NCBI GenBank assembly: GCA_964621525.1
Contig: CAZUMS010000036.1
Location: 59-23,581 of the forward strand
Source of the DNA: CAZMGV01 sp964621525 [NCBI: uncultured bacterium]
GTDB lineage: Bacteria > JAGRBM01
DNA length: 23,523 nt
Direction: 5' to 3'
Within the stretch, counting starts at the first letter, position 1. Each line of letters opens with the position of its first letter. Positions 16,657-23,523 of the stretch are shown here, piece by piece. The notes below the pieces were generated by a model. The model made no database searches. It had not been told where the DNA came from and worked only from the letters and a program-made list of their open reading frames with translations. The translations under genes and the position numbers were made by a program.

Positions 16657-16938
16657 GTGCCCAAACCGTCCGCTGCCAAGCGCGCCCGCCAGGAAGCCCG
16701 CCGTCATGAACGCAACCGCGTCGTCACCTCCACGTGGCGCACGCTCGTCCGCGGCGTCCGCGAGGCGATGGAGAAGAACGACCCCAAGCTCGACGAGATT
16801 TACCAGAAGGCCGTCGCCTATCTGGGCCGCGCCCGCTCCAAGGGCGTGCTGCACAAGAACAACGCCTCCCGGCGGATCAGCCGCCTCACGAAGGCGGTGA
16901 ACGACCACAAGTCGAAGGGCAAGTCCAAGTCCGCCTGA
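16657..16938 (+). CDS. rpsT: 30S ribosomal protein S20
   Basis: The 93-residue, highly basic protein is S20, which binds 16S rRNA in the 30S subunit. The N-terminus PKPSAAKRARQEARRHERN and the later KGVLHKNNASRRISRL are diagnostic. The GTG start at 16657 has a full GAAGGAG element 6 bases upstream; the frame is open further back, but without family similarity. Non-AUG starts are known for S20 and linked to autoregulation. A weak promoter-like pair TTGACC/TATACA lies at 16554-16580. It is a single gene convergent with holA, a neighbourhood found in many bacteria. Confidence 0.97.
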   Translation: MPKPSAAKRARQEARRHERNRVVTSTWRTLVRGVREAMEKNDPKLDEIYQKAVAYLGRARSKGVLHKNNASRRISRLTKAVNDHKSKGKSKSA

Positions 16939-16971
16939 TCCGGACAAAATCGCCCGAGGATCCCGAAGATG

Positions 16972-17005
16972 AAGAGCAGCCGGTCCGGCTGCTCTTTTCG
17001 TTTGT
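16972..17005 (+). terminator. Intrinsic terminator of rpsT
   Basis: A perfect 10-bp stem (16972-16981 with 16987-16996) with a 5-base loop runs into a T-rich tract (TTTTCGTTTGTTT). It begins 33 bases after the rpsT stop. The reverse strand lacks a T tract. Confidence 0.9.
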
Positions 17006-17019
17006 TTCAGTAAAACCCG

Positions 17020-18054
17020 TTAGCGGCGGGCGAGATCGACGAGCAGCCGCTCGACGGCGAGCTTGCGGTCCACGGGGGCGCCCTTCAGCTGACGGTCCAG
17101 CTCGTAGAACCGCCCGGCGAACCGGTCCCACGGGGCCCCCTTCCAGCGGGCGGCCGAACGGAGCCGCTCGTCGCGCCGGAAGTTGATCTTGAGCACGCGG
17201 CAGATCTCGTCGCCGCTCATGCCCCCGGCCCGGAGTTCATCCATGCGCCGCATGAGCCTGAAGCTCCAGTGCAGGCCGCCGATGAGGTTCGGGAACTCGC
17301 TGTCCTTCATGTCGGTCAGCATCCGGGCGAAAATCGCATACACCTGGTCGATATCGCGGGCGGTGATGGCGTCGAAAAGGTCGAACGCCGTGTACCCCCG
17401 GGTGCTGGCGATCACCTTCGCCGCCGTCGCTTCCCCGATCTCCTTCGAGTCCGGATCCAGCAGCGTCGCCACCTCGATGGCCTGCTCGAGCGCCTTGATG
17501 TCGGCGCCGATCCGTTCGGCAAAAAGTCCGGCGGCCCCTTCGCTCACGGTACGGCCCCGGAGCCGGGCGAACCGGCGGATCCAGTAGGAAAGTCCTTCTT
17601 CCCGCGGGCGGGAGACATCCACATAGGCGTCCGCCTCCTGAAGCGCCTTCGCCAGTTTCTTGCGGCCGTCGGGCTTGTCCCCTTCCATGACGAGCACGCA
17701 GGTGGGGGCCGGTTTCCCGAGATAGGGCAGCAGGACGTCGTGGCCCGCCTCCGTGTCCAGATCGCCGGCGTTCCTCACGATCACGAGCCGGTATTTCGCC
17801 ATCATCGGGAACGTCTGTGCCGCCACCGTGATCTGGCCGGGTTCGCACGACGCGGCATCGAACCGGTCGAGATTGAAATCCGCCGTGTCGCCCACGGTCT
17901 TCTCGCGGAACGCCTTCATCAGTTCGTCGATGAAGTAGGGCTCGGCCACTGCCTCGCCCCAGCCGAGCGGCGCGAGGTAGTACACCGGCCGGAGCCGGTC
18001 TCCCTCCAGCTCCTTGAGCACCTGCTCCGCCGTCGCCGCGTCGCTGCGGGCCAT
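17020..18054 (-). CDS. holA: DNA polymerase III delta subunit
   Basis: The 344-residue protein is the delta subunit of the clamp loader, which opens the sliding clamp during replication. Family traits seen are the N-terminal RPVYYLAPLGWGEAVAEPYFIDELM in place of a Walker A motif, FPMMAKYRLVIVRNAGDLD, and SYWIRRFARLRGRTVSEGAAGLF. The collar-domain segment (about 210-340) has FDLFDAITARDIDQVYAIFARML. Delta has the AAA+ fold but no ATPase activity, consistent with the missing P-loop. It starts 2 bases after the galU stop, so the pair is translationally linked, and it is convergent with rpsT, as in Bacillus. Confidence 0.93.
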   Translation of the reverse strand: MARSDAATAEQVLKELEGDRLRPVYYLAPLGWGEAVAEPYFIDELMKAFREKTVGDTADFNLDRFDAASCEPGQITVAAQTFPMMAKYRLVIVRNAGDLDTEAGHDVLLPYLGKPAPTCVLVMEGDKPDGRKKLAKALQEADAYVDVSRPREEGLSYWIRRFARLRGRTVSEGAAGLFAERIGADIKALEQAIEVATLLDPDSKEIGEATAAKVIASTRGYTAFDLFDAITARDIDQVYAIFARMLTDMKDSEFPNLIGGLHWSFRLMRRMDELRAGGMSGDEICRVLKINFRRDERLRSAARWKGAPWDRFAGRFYELDRQLKGAPVDRKLAVERLLVDLARR

Positions 18055-18056
18055 GG

Positions 18057-18965
18057 TCAGCCGCCCTTCTTTTCGGACCGCCCGAACGAGCGGATCAGTG
18101 CCGTGAGTTCGCGCCGGTAGGCGGGCTCGCGCCAGGCCGCGTAGACGTTCGCCTTCACGAGCCCCATGGGCACGCCCGTATCGAACCGGCGGCCGGGGAT
18201 CTCCGTGCCCAGCACTTCGCCGTCGCGGCAGAGCCGCGCGAGCGCGTCGGTGAGCTGAATCTCTCCGCCGGGCCCCGGCCGGGTCCGGCGCAGATGCCCG
18301 AAAACGGCCGAATCGATCACGTACCGGCCGACGATGGCGAGACGGCTCGGGGCCGACGCGGGGGCGGGCTTCTCGACCATTCCCCTGATCCGGAACGGGC
18401 GGCCCGGAGAAAGTTTCCCTTCCGGTTCGACGATACCGTACCGGCTCACTTCTTCGCGGGGAACTTCCTGAACGGCGATGGTCGCGAGCGGGCGCTGTTT
18501 TTCGTGGAGCCTGACCAGCGCTTCGAGCGAGCCCCGGTTGCCCGGCTCGCGAAAGAACACCTCGTCGGGCAGGAGCAGCGCGAATGGGCTGTCGCCCACG
18601 GCATCCCTCGCCTGGAGCACCGCATGGCCGAGTCCCAGCGGGCGGTTCTGGTACACGATGTCGAAGTGGAGCTTGCCGACGGTTCCCCGCCAGCCGAGCA
18701 GGAGATCATCCTTCCCGGCCTTCTTGAGGTGGGCGCGGAGCGCCCGGTGGGGGCGGATATAGTCTTCGAGGGCGCCCTTCGTCGGGCTCGACACGAGGAT
18801 CACCTGCCGGATTCCGGCGTCGGCGATCTCGTCGCAGATGTGATGCAGCGTCGGGCGGTTCAGGATCGGGAGCAGCTCCTTGGGGACGGACTTGGTGATC
18901 GGCAGAAAACGGGTGCCTAGCCCCGCCACCGGAATCACCGCCGTTTTCACCTTCGAAACCGTCAT
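18057..18965 (-). CDS. galU: UTP-glucose-1-phosphate uridylyltransferase
   Basis: The 302-residue enzyme makes UDP-glucose from UTP and glucose-1-phosphate, the sugar donor for lipopolysaccharide, capsule and trehalose. The nucleotide-binding segment VAGLGTRFLPITKSVPKELLPI (partly quoted) lies at 13-34. The catalytic-site motifs NRPLGLGHAVLQA and LLPDE, and EIQLTDAL near the C-terminus, are all typical of GalU. The length is standard. A GAG-rich stretch lies about 12 bases before the ATG, and CAGG abuts it. The gene heads a two-gene unit with holA and is divergent from the outer-membrane protein gene. Confidence 0.95.
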   Translation of the reverse strand: MTVSKVKTAVIPVAGLGTRFLPITKSVPKELLPILNRPTLHHICDEIADAGIRQVILVSSPTKGALEDYIRPHRALRAHLKKAGKDDLLLGWRGTVGKLHFDIVYQNRPLGLGHAVLQARDAVGDSPFALLLPDEVFFREPGNRGSLEALVRLHEKQRPLATIAVQEVPREEVSRYGIVEPEGKLSPGRPFRIRGMVEKPAPASAPSRLAIVGRYVIDSAVFGHLRRTRPGPGGEIQLTDALARLCRDGEVLGTEIPGRRFDTGVPMGLVKANVYAAWREPAYRRELTALIRSFGRSEKKGG

Positions 18966-19106
18966 CCTGAAACACTCTCCCGGAAGTCCGGTTTATGTAG
19001 CATCCACGGCCCGCCGATCTAAGCGTTCATCCATTGAAAGTTTCCCGCTTCCGCCGTATCGTGGCGGTGGTTCAGGGCTATCCGTTCTCGAAGGACCTCA
19101 CCGGCC

Positions 19107-20168
19107 TTGAGCCGTTTTTTCACCCGTTTACCGCACTGCTTTCCGCTGCTGGCAGCTCTGGCCATGACTGCTGCCCTGCTCCCCGTCCGCCCGGCGTCTG
19201 CCCAGTCCTGCGCCCCCGGCGACCGGGCTTCCGTCTGCGTGAATCCCGCCAAGGAATACCTCGGCGGCATCGCCGTGCCCAAGTTCGACCTAACCCCCGG
19301 CGCCCGGAACATCGGCATGGGCCGGGCCGGGTCCTCACTGGTGAGCGATCCGGTGCTCGCCCGGCTCAATCCGGCCGGCCTTGCACGGAACCGGATGTTC
19401 TCCATCCATGCCGGCTACCAGCGGAACGCCGACGGATCCGACCAGTACAACGTCGGCCTCAGCGATTCGGCGGCAACCCCCCTCGCTGCCTCGGTCTTCT
19501 ACAGCATGGAAGCGGACGCCGGCTTCGGCTTCCTGGGGTCCGATATCCGGCCCCCGAAATACAGTTACCTGTCGTTCGCCCTAGCCGACGATTTTCCGGT
19601 GGCGGATTTCCCCATCATGATCGGGGCGGCCGTGAACTGGCTCCGCACGGACCTGCCCGCGGAGTCGGGCGCCGATCATGTGGTGGACGGCACCTTCAGT
19701 GCCTATCTCGCCCCCATGAAGGAACTGTGGAACCTCTCGGCCACGGTCGTGGGCCGCAACCTCGTCGGCACGGACAAGGACCGGCTCGCCCGGGTGGTAG
19801 AGATGAGCGGCACCATCGCGCCGCTCGGCTGGCTGAGGGGCGGCGGCGGCGTGATCTCGGACCTCACCCGTACGGACGATCTGGGCGCCGGGTTCGTCGC
19901 CGGCATCGAGCTCGAACCGGTGAAAGAACTGCTGATCCGGGGTGGCGGCCTCAGGGACCCCGCGATCAAGGATTATCTGATTACGGCCGGACTCGGATTC
20001 GAAAACCTCACGGTGTCGCTCGTGTTCGCCTATCAGCGGAACATCGACCGCAAGGCCAACCAGTTCACGGTCGATTTCGCCTTCCGGGACTTCGCCAAAG
20101 GGGCGAAGGTCGGTGGCTATCCGCCGAACCAGGGCCCCAAGATCACCGAACCGCCCCGGTTCAAGTAG
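19107..20168 (+). CDS. Outer-membrane protein, PorV/FadL-like beta-barrel
   Basis: The 353-residue product begins with a signal peptide (about 1-32, ending RPASA before QSC) from a TTG start at 19107, with AAGGA 11 bases upstream. After a short cysteine-bearing segment comes GARNIGMGRAGSSLVSDPVL (47-66) with NPAGLAR. This is the hallmark N-terminal hatch of the FadL/PorV/UPF0164 family, in which a glycine-rich turn and an NPA motif precede a 14-strand barrel. Alternating strands fill the rest. Such proteins carry hydrophobic compounds across the outer membrane or act as secretion shuttles. No other start gives a complete signal peptide. Its stop abuts the stop of the gene on the other strand. 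Confidence 0.85.
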   Translation: MSRFFTRLPHCFPLLAALAMTAALLPVRPASAQSCAPGDRASVCVNPAKEYLGGIAVPKFDLTPGARNIGMGRAGSSLVSDPVLARLNPAGLARNRMFSIHAGYQRNADGSDQYNVGLSDSAATPLAASVFYSMEADAGFGFLGSDIRPPKYSYLSFALADDFPVADFPIMIGAAVNWLRTDLPAESGADHVVDGTFSAYLAPMKELWNLSATVVGRNLVGTDKDRLARVVEMSGTIAPLGWLRGGGGVISDLTRTDDLGAGFVAGIELEPVKELLIRGGGLRDPAIKDYLITAGLGFENLTVSLVFAYQRNIDRKANQFTVDFAFRDFAKGAKVGGYPPNQGPKITEPPRFK

Positions 20169-20477
20169 TCACATGAGATAGCAGCCGGCCCGGAGCAGAG
20201 GCTCGATCTCCGGGTTTCCCAGCAGGTAATCGAACTCGGCCTTCGTGATGAAGGTGGTCCGCCGGTAGTTCCGGGGCTCGCAGGTGAGCCGGATCGTCAC
20301 ATCGAACCCGCTCCGCGAGGGATTCTCCGCCACCCGGAACCCGTACCGGCGGCCGTAGTCGAGAAGGTCCTTCTCCAGCGAACGCACGAGCCGGCGCGAG
20401 CGGAGCAGGCGGCGGCCGAGCGGCGAGTCGTAGAGATGCCACGCGCGGTTTCTGGATGGCAGGTTTCCGGGTTCCAT
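20169..20477 (-). CDS. Small basic protein of unknown function
   Basis: From the ATG at 20477 (GGA 5 bases upstream) this encodes 102 residues. It has an arginine-rich stretch (about 22-45, GRRLLRSRRLVRSLEKDLLDYGRRYG) followed by a short beta-rich part (FDVTIRLTCEP) and a helical end (FITKAEFDYLLGNPEIEPLLRAGC). There is no signal peptide or membrane segment. I do not recognise a family. Stop codons on the two strands abut exactly at 20168/20169, and the codon third positions look GC-rich as in true genes of the window. An upstream extension to 20627 overlaps the divergent gene and is unlikely. Confidence 0.6.
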   Translation of the reverse strand: MEPGNLPSRNRAWHLYDSPLGRRLLRSRRLVRSLEKDLLDYGRRYGFRVAENPSRSGFDVTIRLTCEPRNYRRTTFITKAEFDYLLGNPEIEPLLRAGCYLM

Positions 20478-20544
20478 CGTTCCAGCCCGGAAGGCTAGCC
20501 CCGGAGGGGGGAAATTACGACTCCCTTTTGGGCACCGGAAACGG

Positions 20545-20550
20545 TATAAA
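20545..20550 (+). promoter_or_regulatory. Candidate -10 element close to the second MshEN gene
   Basis: TATAAA lies 9 bases before the ATG at 20560, with no convincing -35 element 17 bases further upstream. If used, transcription would start within a few bases of the ATG and the mRNA would be almost leaderless, consistent with the lack of a strong ribosome-binding site. Confidence 0.3.
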
Positions 20551-20559
20551 CCGGATTCT

Positions 20560-21567
20560 ATGGAATTCCTCTCCCGCCTTCTGGTCAAGGACGGCATCGC
20601 CACCCGTGCCCAGATCGAGGAGGCCATCCGGCACCAGACCGTGTACGGCGGCCAGCTCGGAACCAGCCTCGTCGAGGCCGGTGTGCTGAACGAGGAAAAG
20701 CTCGGCCTCTACCTCTCGCGGCAGTACGGCGTTCCGACCCTCACCGTCGACCGGGCGGCCGTCGACCCGGCGCTGGTCGAACGGATCGGCGCCGACCGGT
20801 GCAAGCAGGCGAAGGTGTTTCCCTACCGGGTCGAATCAAAAACCCTCTACCTCCTGATGGTGAACCCCGGCGAGCATGTCGTGAAGGCGGAGATCGCCTA
20901 CTCGACCGGTCTCATCGTGAAGCCGTTCGTCGTGAGCGAACTGACCATGGCACGGCTCCTCGACGAATACTGCGGCCTCGACCCCCACTGGCGGCACGAA
21001 GAGCACGAGCTGGACTACATCGACCGGTCGGCCCGCACCTTCGAGCGTCGGCAGGGTCCTCTGGGCGCGAAGGCCCAGCCGGACAACCGGGAACTCACGA
21101 TCGACAATGCCCGGAACCGTGACGAGATCGTCCGGGCGATCGTCCAGCTTGCGGCAAAACAGATCGGCCGCTCGGTGTTCTTCATCGTCAAGAAGGACAT
21201 CGTCTTCGGCTGGGACGGCGCCGGCGATCGGATCGACAGCCAGCTCGTCCGGGCGATTGCCGTCACGCTCAACAAGCCGTCGATCTTCGATTCCGTCATC
21301 AAGCACCCCGGCCATTACCTGGGGAGCATCCCCCGCTCGCCGGTGAACGACCTCGTGCGCAAGGCCCTCTACAAGCAGCGGGGAAACTCGCTGTTCATCC
21401 CCGTCCATGTGGGCGGCCGCGTCGTGAACATCGTCTATGCCGACTCGGGCACCGCCAGTTCGATCACGGCCGACATCGGCTCCCTTCTGCTGGCCGTCCA
21501 TCAGCTCCCGGCCGCTTACTCCCGGGTTATCAGCACCCGGGTCTCTAAATCGTTCGAAGAGGGCTGA
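20560..21567 (+). CDS. Second stand-alone MshEN protein with GAF-like C-terminal half
   Basis: The 335-residue protein starts with an MshEN domain without a following ATPase. Motif copies are at 3-26 (FLSRLLVKDG to Q26) and 32-55 (QLGTSLVEAG to Q55), 29 residues apart as in the 3716-4444 protein. Copy two matches the c-di-GMP-binding pattern fully; copy one has LS in place of LG. The domain continues to about 140. After a linker (about 145-190), residues about 190-330 look like a GAF-type domain, with IVRAIVQLAAKQIGRSVFFIV and the VGGRVVNIVYADSG strand typical of GAF folds. A sensor that combines c-di-GMP with a second input is plausible. The ATG was chosen because the domain begins at once. 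The following gene starts 87 bases later. Confidence 0.82.
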   Translation: MEFLSRLLVKDGIATRAQIEEAIRHQTVYGGQLGTSLVEAGVLNEEKLGLYLSRQYGVPTLTVDRAAVDPALVERIGADRCKQAKVFPYRVESKTLYLLMVNPGEHVVKAEIAYSTGLIVKPFVVSELTMARLLDEYCGLDPHWRHEEHELDYIDRSARTFERRQGPLGAKAQPDNRELTIDNARNRDEIVRAIVQLAAKQIGRSVFFIVKKDIVFGWDGAGDRIDSQLVRAIAVTLNKPSIFDSVIKHPGHYLGSIPRSPVNDLVRKALYKQRGNSLFIPVHVGGRVVNIVYADSGTASSITADIGSLLLAVHQLPAAYSRVISTRVSKSFEEG

Positions 21568-21654
21568 TCCGACTCTCTCCCTTTTCTCCCCGCCTCCTGC
21601 TCATCTATCGTTCCGCCGCCGGGCTCTTGGGGCCCGCAAGGGGAACCGGTTGTT

Positions 21655-22098
21655 ATGGCAGGCGGTAAGGGGAATATCCTCGGTATCGGCGTGTTTGTCA
21701 GTCTGCTCGTCTTCTCGGCCTATTCGGGCCTCAGCGTGCAGAGCTCCATCCGGGAGACGAAGCCCGTGATGGACCGCATCAGGACCCAGTACTCGGACAG
21801 CGGGAACAAGCTCTCTTCTTTCGATCTGATGGATCTCCTGCGCCCCGGTGTCGACAAAATCACCAGCGAGTATGGTACCTGGAGTTTTATCGGCCTCGTG
21901 TGGCAGCTCCCGGAACCGCTCGATGCCATCGCGCCCGAAGGTTACTGCTTCTGGGTGAAATGCGAGCGGGAGGGCTCCGACTGCGTGGCGTTCGAGGACT
22001 GCGGTTTCGGACAGTGCGCGAAATTCGAGGAGGCGGCGAAGAACCCCGGCACGCTCGATTGCCGCCCGGTCTTCGACCGGAAAGATCCCCTGTTCTGA
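21655..22098 (+). CDS. Membrane-anchored cysteine-rich small protein, unknown
   Basis: The 147-residue product has one hydrophobic segment (about 8-28, NILGIGVFVSLLVFSAYSGL), most likely an uncleaved anchor. A helical stretch follows, then a C-terminal part with six cysteines (CFWVKC, DC, DC, QC and DC) within about 45 residues. The even number suggests disulfides outside the cytoplasm. AAGGGGA lies about 13 bases before the ATG. I do not recognise a family and see no metal- or heme-binding pattern (no CxxCH). It is convergent with the REC-PATAN gene (4 bases between stops). Confidence 0.7.
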   Translation: MAGGKGNILGIGVFVSLLVFSAYSGLSVQSSIRETKPVMDRIRTQYSDSGNKLSSFDLMDLLRPGVDKITSEYGTWSFIGLVWQLPEPLDAIAPEGYCFWVKCEREGSDCVAFEDCGFGQCAKFEEAAKNPGTLDCRPVFDRKDPLF

Positions 22099-22102
22099 AC
22101 CG

Positions 22103-23203
22103 TCAGGACCGGATGCCGAGCCGGTCGAGAAGTTCCGCATCGGCGGCACCTGAGACGACCAGCGCCTCGCGGCTGTAAACCCGCGGCTCGGAATACTGCC
22201 CGCGCTTCACGAATTCGGAGATCCACGCCCGGAGCAGGTTCTCCGCCCCCGGCGCACCCGGCTGCACGATGGCGGCGGGCTCGCCGTCCAGGGAGCCGTC
22301 GGCCGAACCCACCTGCGTCGTCTCCCGCCACTGGCGCGGGAGAATCCGCCGGGACTCTTCCAGATAGTTGCGCACGACGGAGGCATGGGACGATTTCGTC
22401 GCGTAGGCGATGAGCCGCCCGAAGGTCTCCGTGAGGTTCTTCAGTTCGGACGACTGGTGCGGCGGCGGGTTCGACACGGGCTTGGGCAGCGCCCCTTCGT
22501 CCTGGAGCCGGAACGCCTCCATGAGCACGAACTGGGGCGAGAGGTCGATCTTGCCGGCGATCTCCTTCTCGGGGAGGAACCGCATCTCGAAGCTTCCGTC
22601 CACCTGGAGCGCCAGCCGGTAGGCGGCGGCCTCGTTCTGCAGGCCGTCGCACTGGGCGGCGACGATGCGGCCGCCGCGGAACCGGATCTCGCCCGTGAGG
22701 CCGGGGGCCGTGAGCCTGAGGACGCCGGACTTTCGGCCCAGCTCGACGGCGTTGAACAGGTCGCCGATGCTCATCATGGCGAGCGATCCGCGCACGTCCG
22801 CCGACTGCGGCGTCGCCGTTTTCGCCGCCGAATGGGCGCCGAGGCGGGCCATGACGCGGGCTTTCAGTTCCGAAGGGCGGAACGGTTTCTTGACGAAGTC
22901 CGCCGCGCCGAGGCCGAACGCCCGCTCCACCAGCGCGTCGTCGGCCAGCGCCGAAACGAAAATCACCGGCGCGTCCACGGCCACGGGCCAGCGGCGCAGC
23001 TCTTCCACGATCGAGAATCCGTCCCGCTCGGGCAGGTTGATGTCGCACAGGATCAGGTCCGGACGGATACGGCCGATCACCTCGACCGCCTTCATGGGGT
23101 CCTTCACGGAGACGATTTCCGTCGCGCCGGGCTCCCCGAGCGAGGCCGCCACCAGCTCCAAAATGGCCGGGTCGTCGTCGATGTGAACGATGGTTCGGGC
23201 CAC
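22103..23203 (-). CDS. Response regulator with receiver and PATAN/DUF4388 domains
   Basis: The 366-residue protein starts with a receiver domain (1-120) with D10/D11, phospho-acceptor D54, S84 and K105. A PATAN/DUF4388 domain follows (about 137-215: VRGSLAMMSIGDLFNAVELGR, split, then SGVLRL, GEIRFRGGRIVAA), as found in PatA-type and deltaproteobacterial signalling proteins. The last 150 residues form a helical region I do not recognise. No output DNA-binding or enzyme domain is seen, so it probably acts by protein contact. The GTG at 23203 has GAGGG 4-5 bases upstream and begins directly at the receiver; an ATG at 23236 adds 11 residues. No partner kinase is nearby. Confidence 0.88.
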   Translation of the reverse strand: MARTIVHIDDDPAILELVAASLGEPGATEIVSVKDPMKAVEVIGRIRPDLILCDINLPERDGFSIVEELRRWPVAVDAPVIFVSALADDALVERAFGLGAADFVKKPFRPSELKARVMARLGAHSAAKTATPQSADVRGSLAMMSIGDLFNAVELGRKSGVLRLTAPGLTGEIRFRGGRIVAAQCDGLQNEAAAYRLALQVDGSFEMRFLPEKEIAGKIDLSPQFVLMEAFRLQDEGALPKPVSNPPPHQSSELKNLTETFGRLIAYATKSSHASVVRNYLEESRRILPRQWRETTQVGSADGSLDGEPAAIVQPGAPGAENLLRAWISEFVKRGQYSEPRVYSREALVVSGAADAELLDRLGIRS

Positions 23204-23348
23204 GTAACCCTCGAAAATCCGTACGGAATCCGGCATCAGTGCCGCGTGACGGAGCCTAACCATTCACCGGGGGCGCGTCGAGAGGGTGAGGGGGCAAAAA
23301 ACGGGTTGCGGGCCGGCAGGATATATCGCGACCATGTCCCCTGCCCTG
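23204..23348. other. Intergenic region
   Basis: Apart from a TATATC box near 23323-23328 and a T-rich stretch on the minus strand (TTTTTTG, 23297-23303), I see no gene or clear promoter pair. Any promoter of the REC-PATAN gene should lie here. Confidence 0.35.
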
Positions 23349-23436
23349 CCCCTCATCCTGAGCCTCTCGAAGGGTCGGGCGGCGGGGGCGGTTCCGCTGC
23401 AAGGCTTCGGCGGCGCTCAACCTGAGCGGAACCGCC
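23349..23436. repeat. Palindromic intergenic repeat
   Basis: CCTCATCCTGAGCCTCTCGA (23351-23370) is of the widespread 'CATCCTGAGC...CGAAGG' type that is scattered between genes in many environmental bacteria. It is followed by a perfect 12-bp inverted repeat, GGCGGTTCCGCT (23387-23398) and AGCGGAACCGCC (23425-23436), with a related CTCAACCTGAGC inside. It could form a long hairpin and may act as a transcript end or mobile repeat. Whether other copies exist cannot be tested in this window. Confidence 0.5.
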
Positions 23437-23441
23437 GGACT

Positions 23442-23488
23442 CCCCCCCCCCCCCCCATTTGAAGTGGGCGGGGGGGGGGAACCCCCCC
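23442..23488. other. Long C and G homopolymer runs
   Basis: A 15-base C run (23442-23456), a 9-base G run (23470-23478) and an 8-base C run (23481-23488) occur within 50 bases at the window end. No comparable run exists elsewhere here. They may be assembly or sequencing error near a contig end, so any reading of this end is unsafe. Confidence 0.6.
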
Positions 23489-23523
23489 CGGACGTACCCG
23501 TGAGCCGGAACCCCCCGGCCGCA

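Noticed and set aside
22385-23425. Plus-strand open frame of 346 codons
   Set aside because: It is antisense to the REC-PATAN gene, is arginine and histidine rich and runs into the low-complexity end.

Overview
The window is chromosomal DNA of a high-GC Gram-negative bacterium. Evidence for this is several outer-membrane beta-barrel candidates, lipoprotein signal peptides, a type IV pilin with a sigma-54 control region, stand-alone MshEN-domain proteins and a receiver-PATAN (DUF4388) protein. That mix is typical of the former Deltaproteobacteria (Myxococcota, Desulfobacterota, Binatota-like lineages). The placement is inference; no rRNA or tRNA gene is present to test it.

Left end (1-2660): an NtrC-type response regulator resembling PilR is followed by a type IV major pilin. 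The 302-base gap between them holds, in order, two inverted GACA/TGTC repeats (likely enhancer), an exact IHF consensus and a sigma-54 promoter with correct GG-10-GC spacing. The pilin ends in a strong intrinsic terminator. Nested palindromes lie upstream of the regulator.

2707-10983 (minus strand): a cluster reading TPR lipoprotein, second lipoprotein, oligopeptide-type ABC transporter binding protein, two permeases, then a stand-alone MshEN protein (candidate c-di-GMP sensor) with its own promoter, and the OppD-like ATPase. No OppF-like ATPase gene is present.

11034-12990: a small TPR protein, an RluA-family pseudouridine synthase, and a membrane-anchored protein whose C-terminal half looks like the end of a GT51 peptidoglycan glycosyltransferase but without its catalytic part.

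12991-15690 (minus strand): a lipid module of SCP2-like carrier, alpha-methylacyl-CoA racemase and a PECR/DECR-like short-chain dehydrogenase. It resembles the set of activities found together in animal peroxisomes. Its promoter overlaps an 18-base palindrome much like FadR/TetR-type fatty-acid operators, and a hairpin terminator lies between the first and second genes.

15711-20168: a lower-GC beta-barrel protein gene, rpsT with terminator, holA and galU as a tight pair, and a PorV/FadL-like outer-membrane protein.

20169-23203: a small unknown gene, a second stand-alone MshEN protein with a GAF-like C-terminal half, a cysteine-rich membrane-anchored small protein and a REC-PATAN response regulator. 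The last 180 bases hold a palindromic intergenic repeat and long C and G runs that may be assembly artefact.

No mobile element, CRISPR array or tRNA was seen. The most notable material is the complete sigma-54 pilin control region, the pair of ATPase-less MshEN proteins (one embedded in a peptide transporter cluster), the catalytically incomplete GT51-like protein and the peroxisome-like lipid module with its operator.
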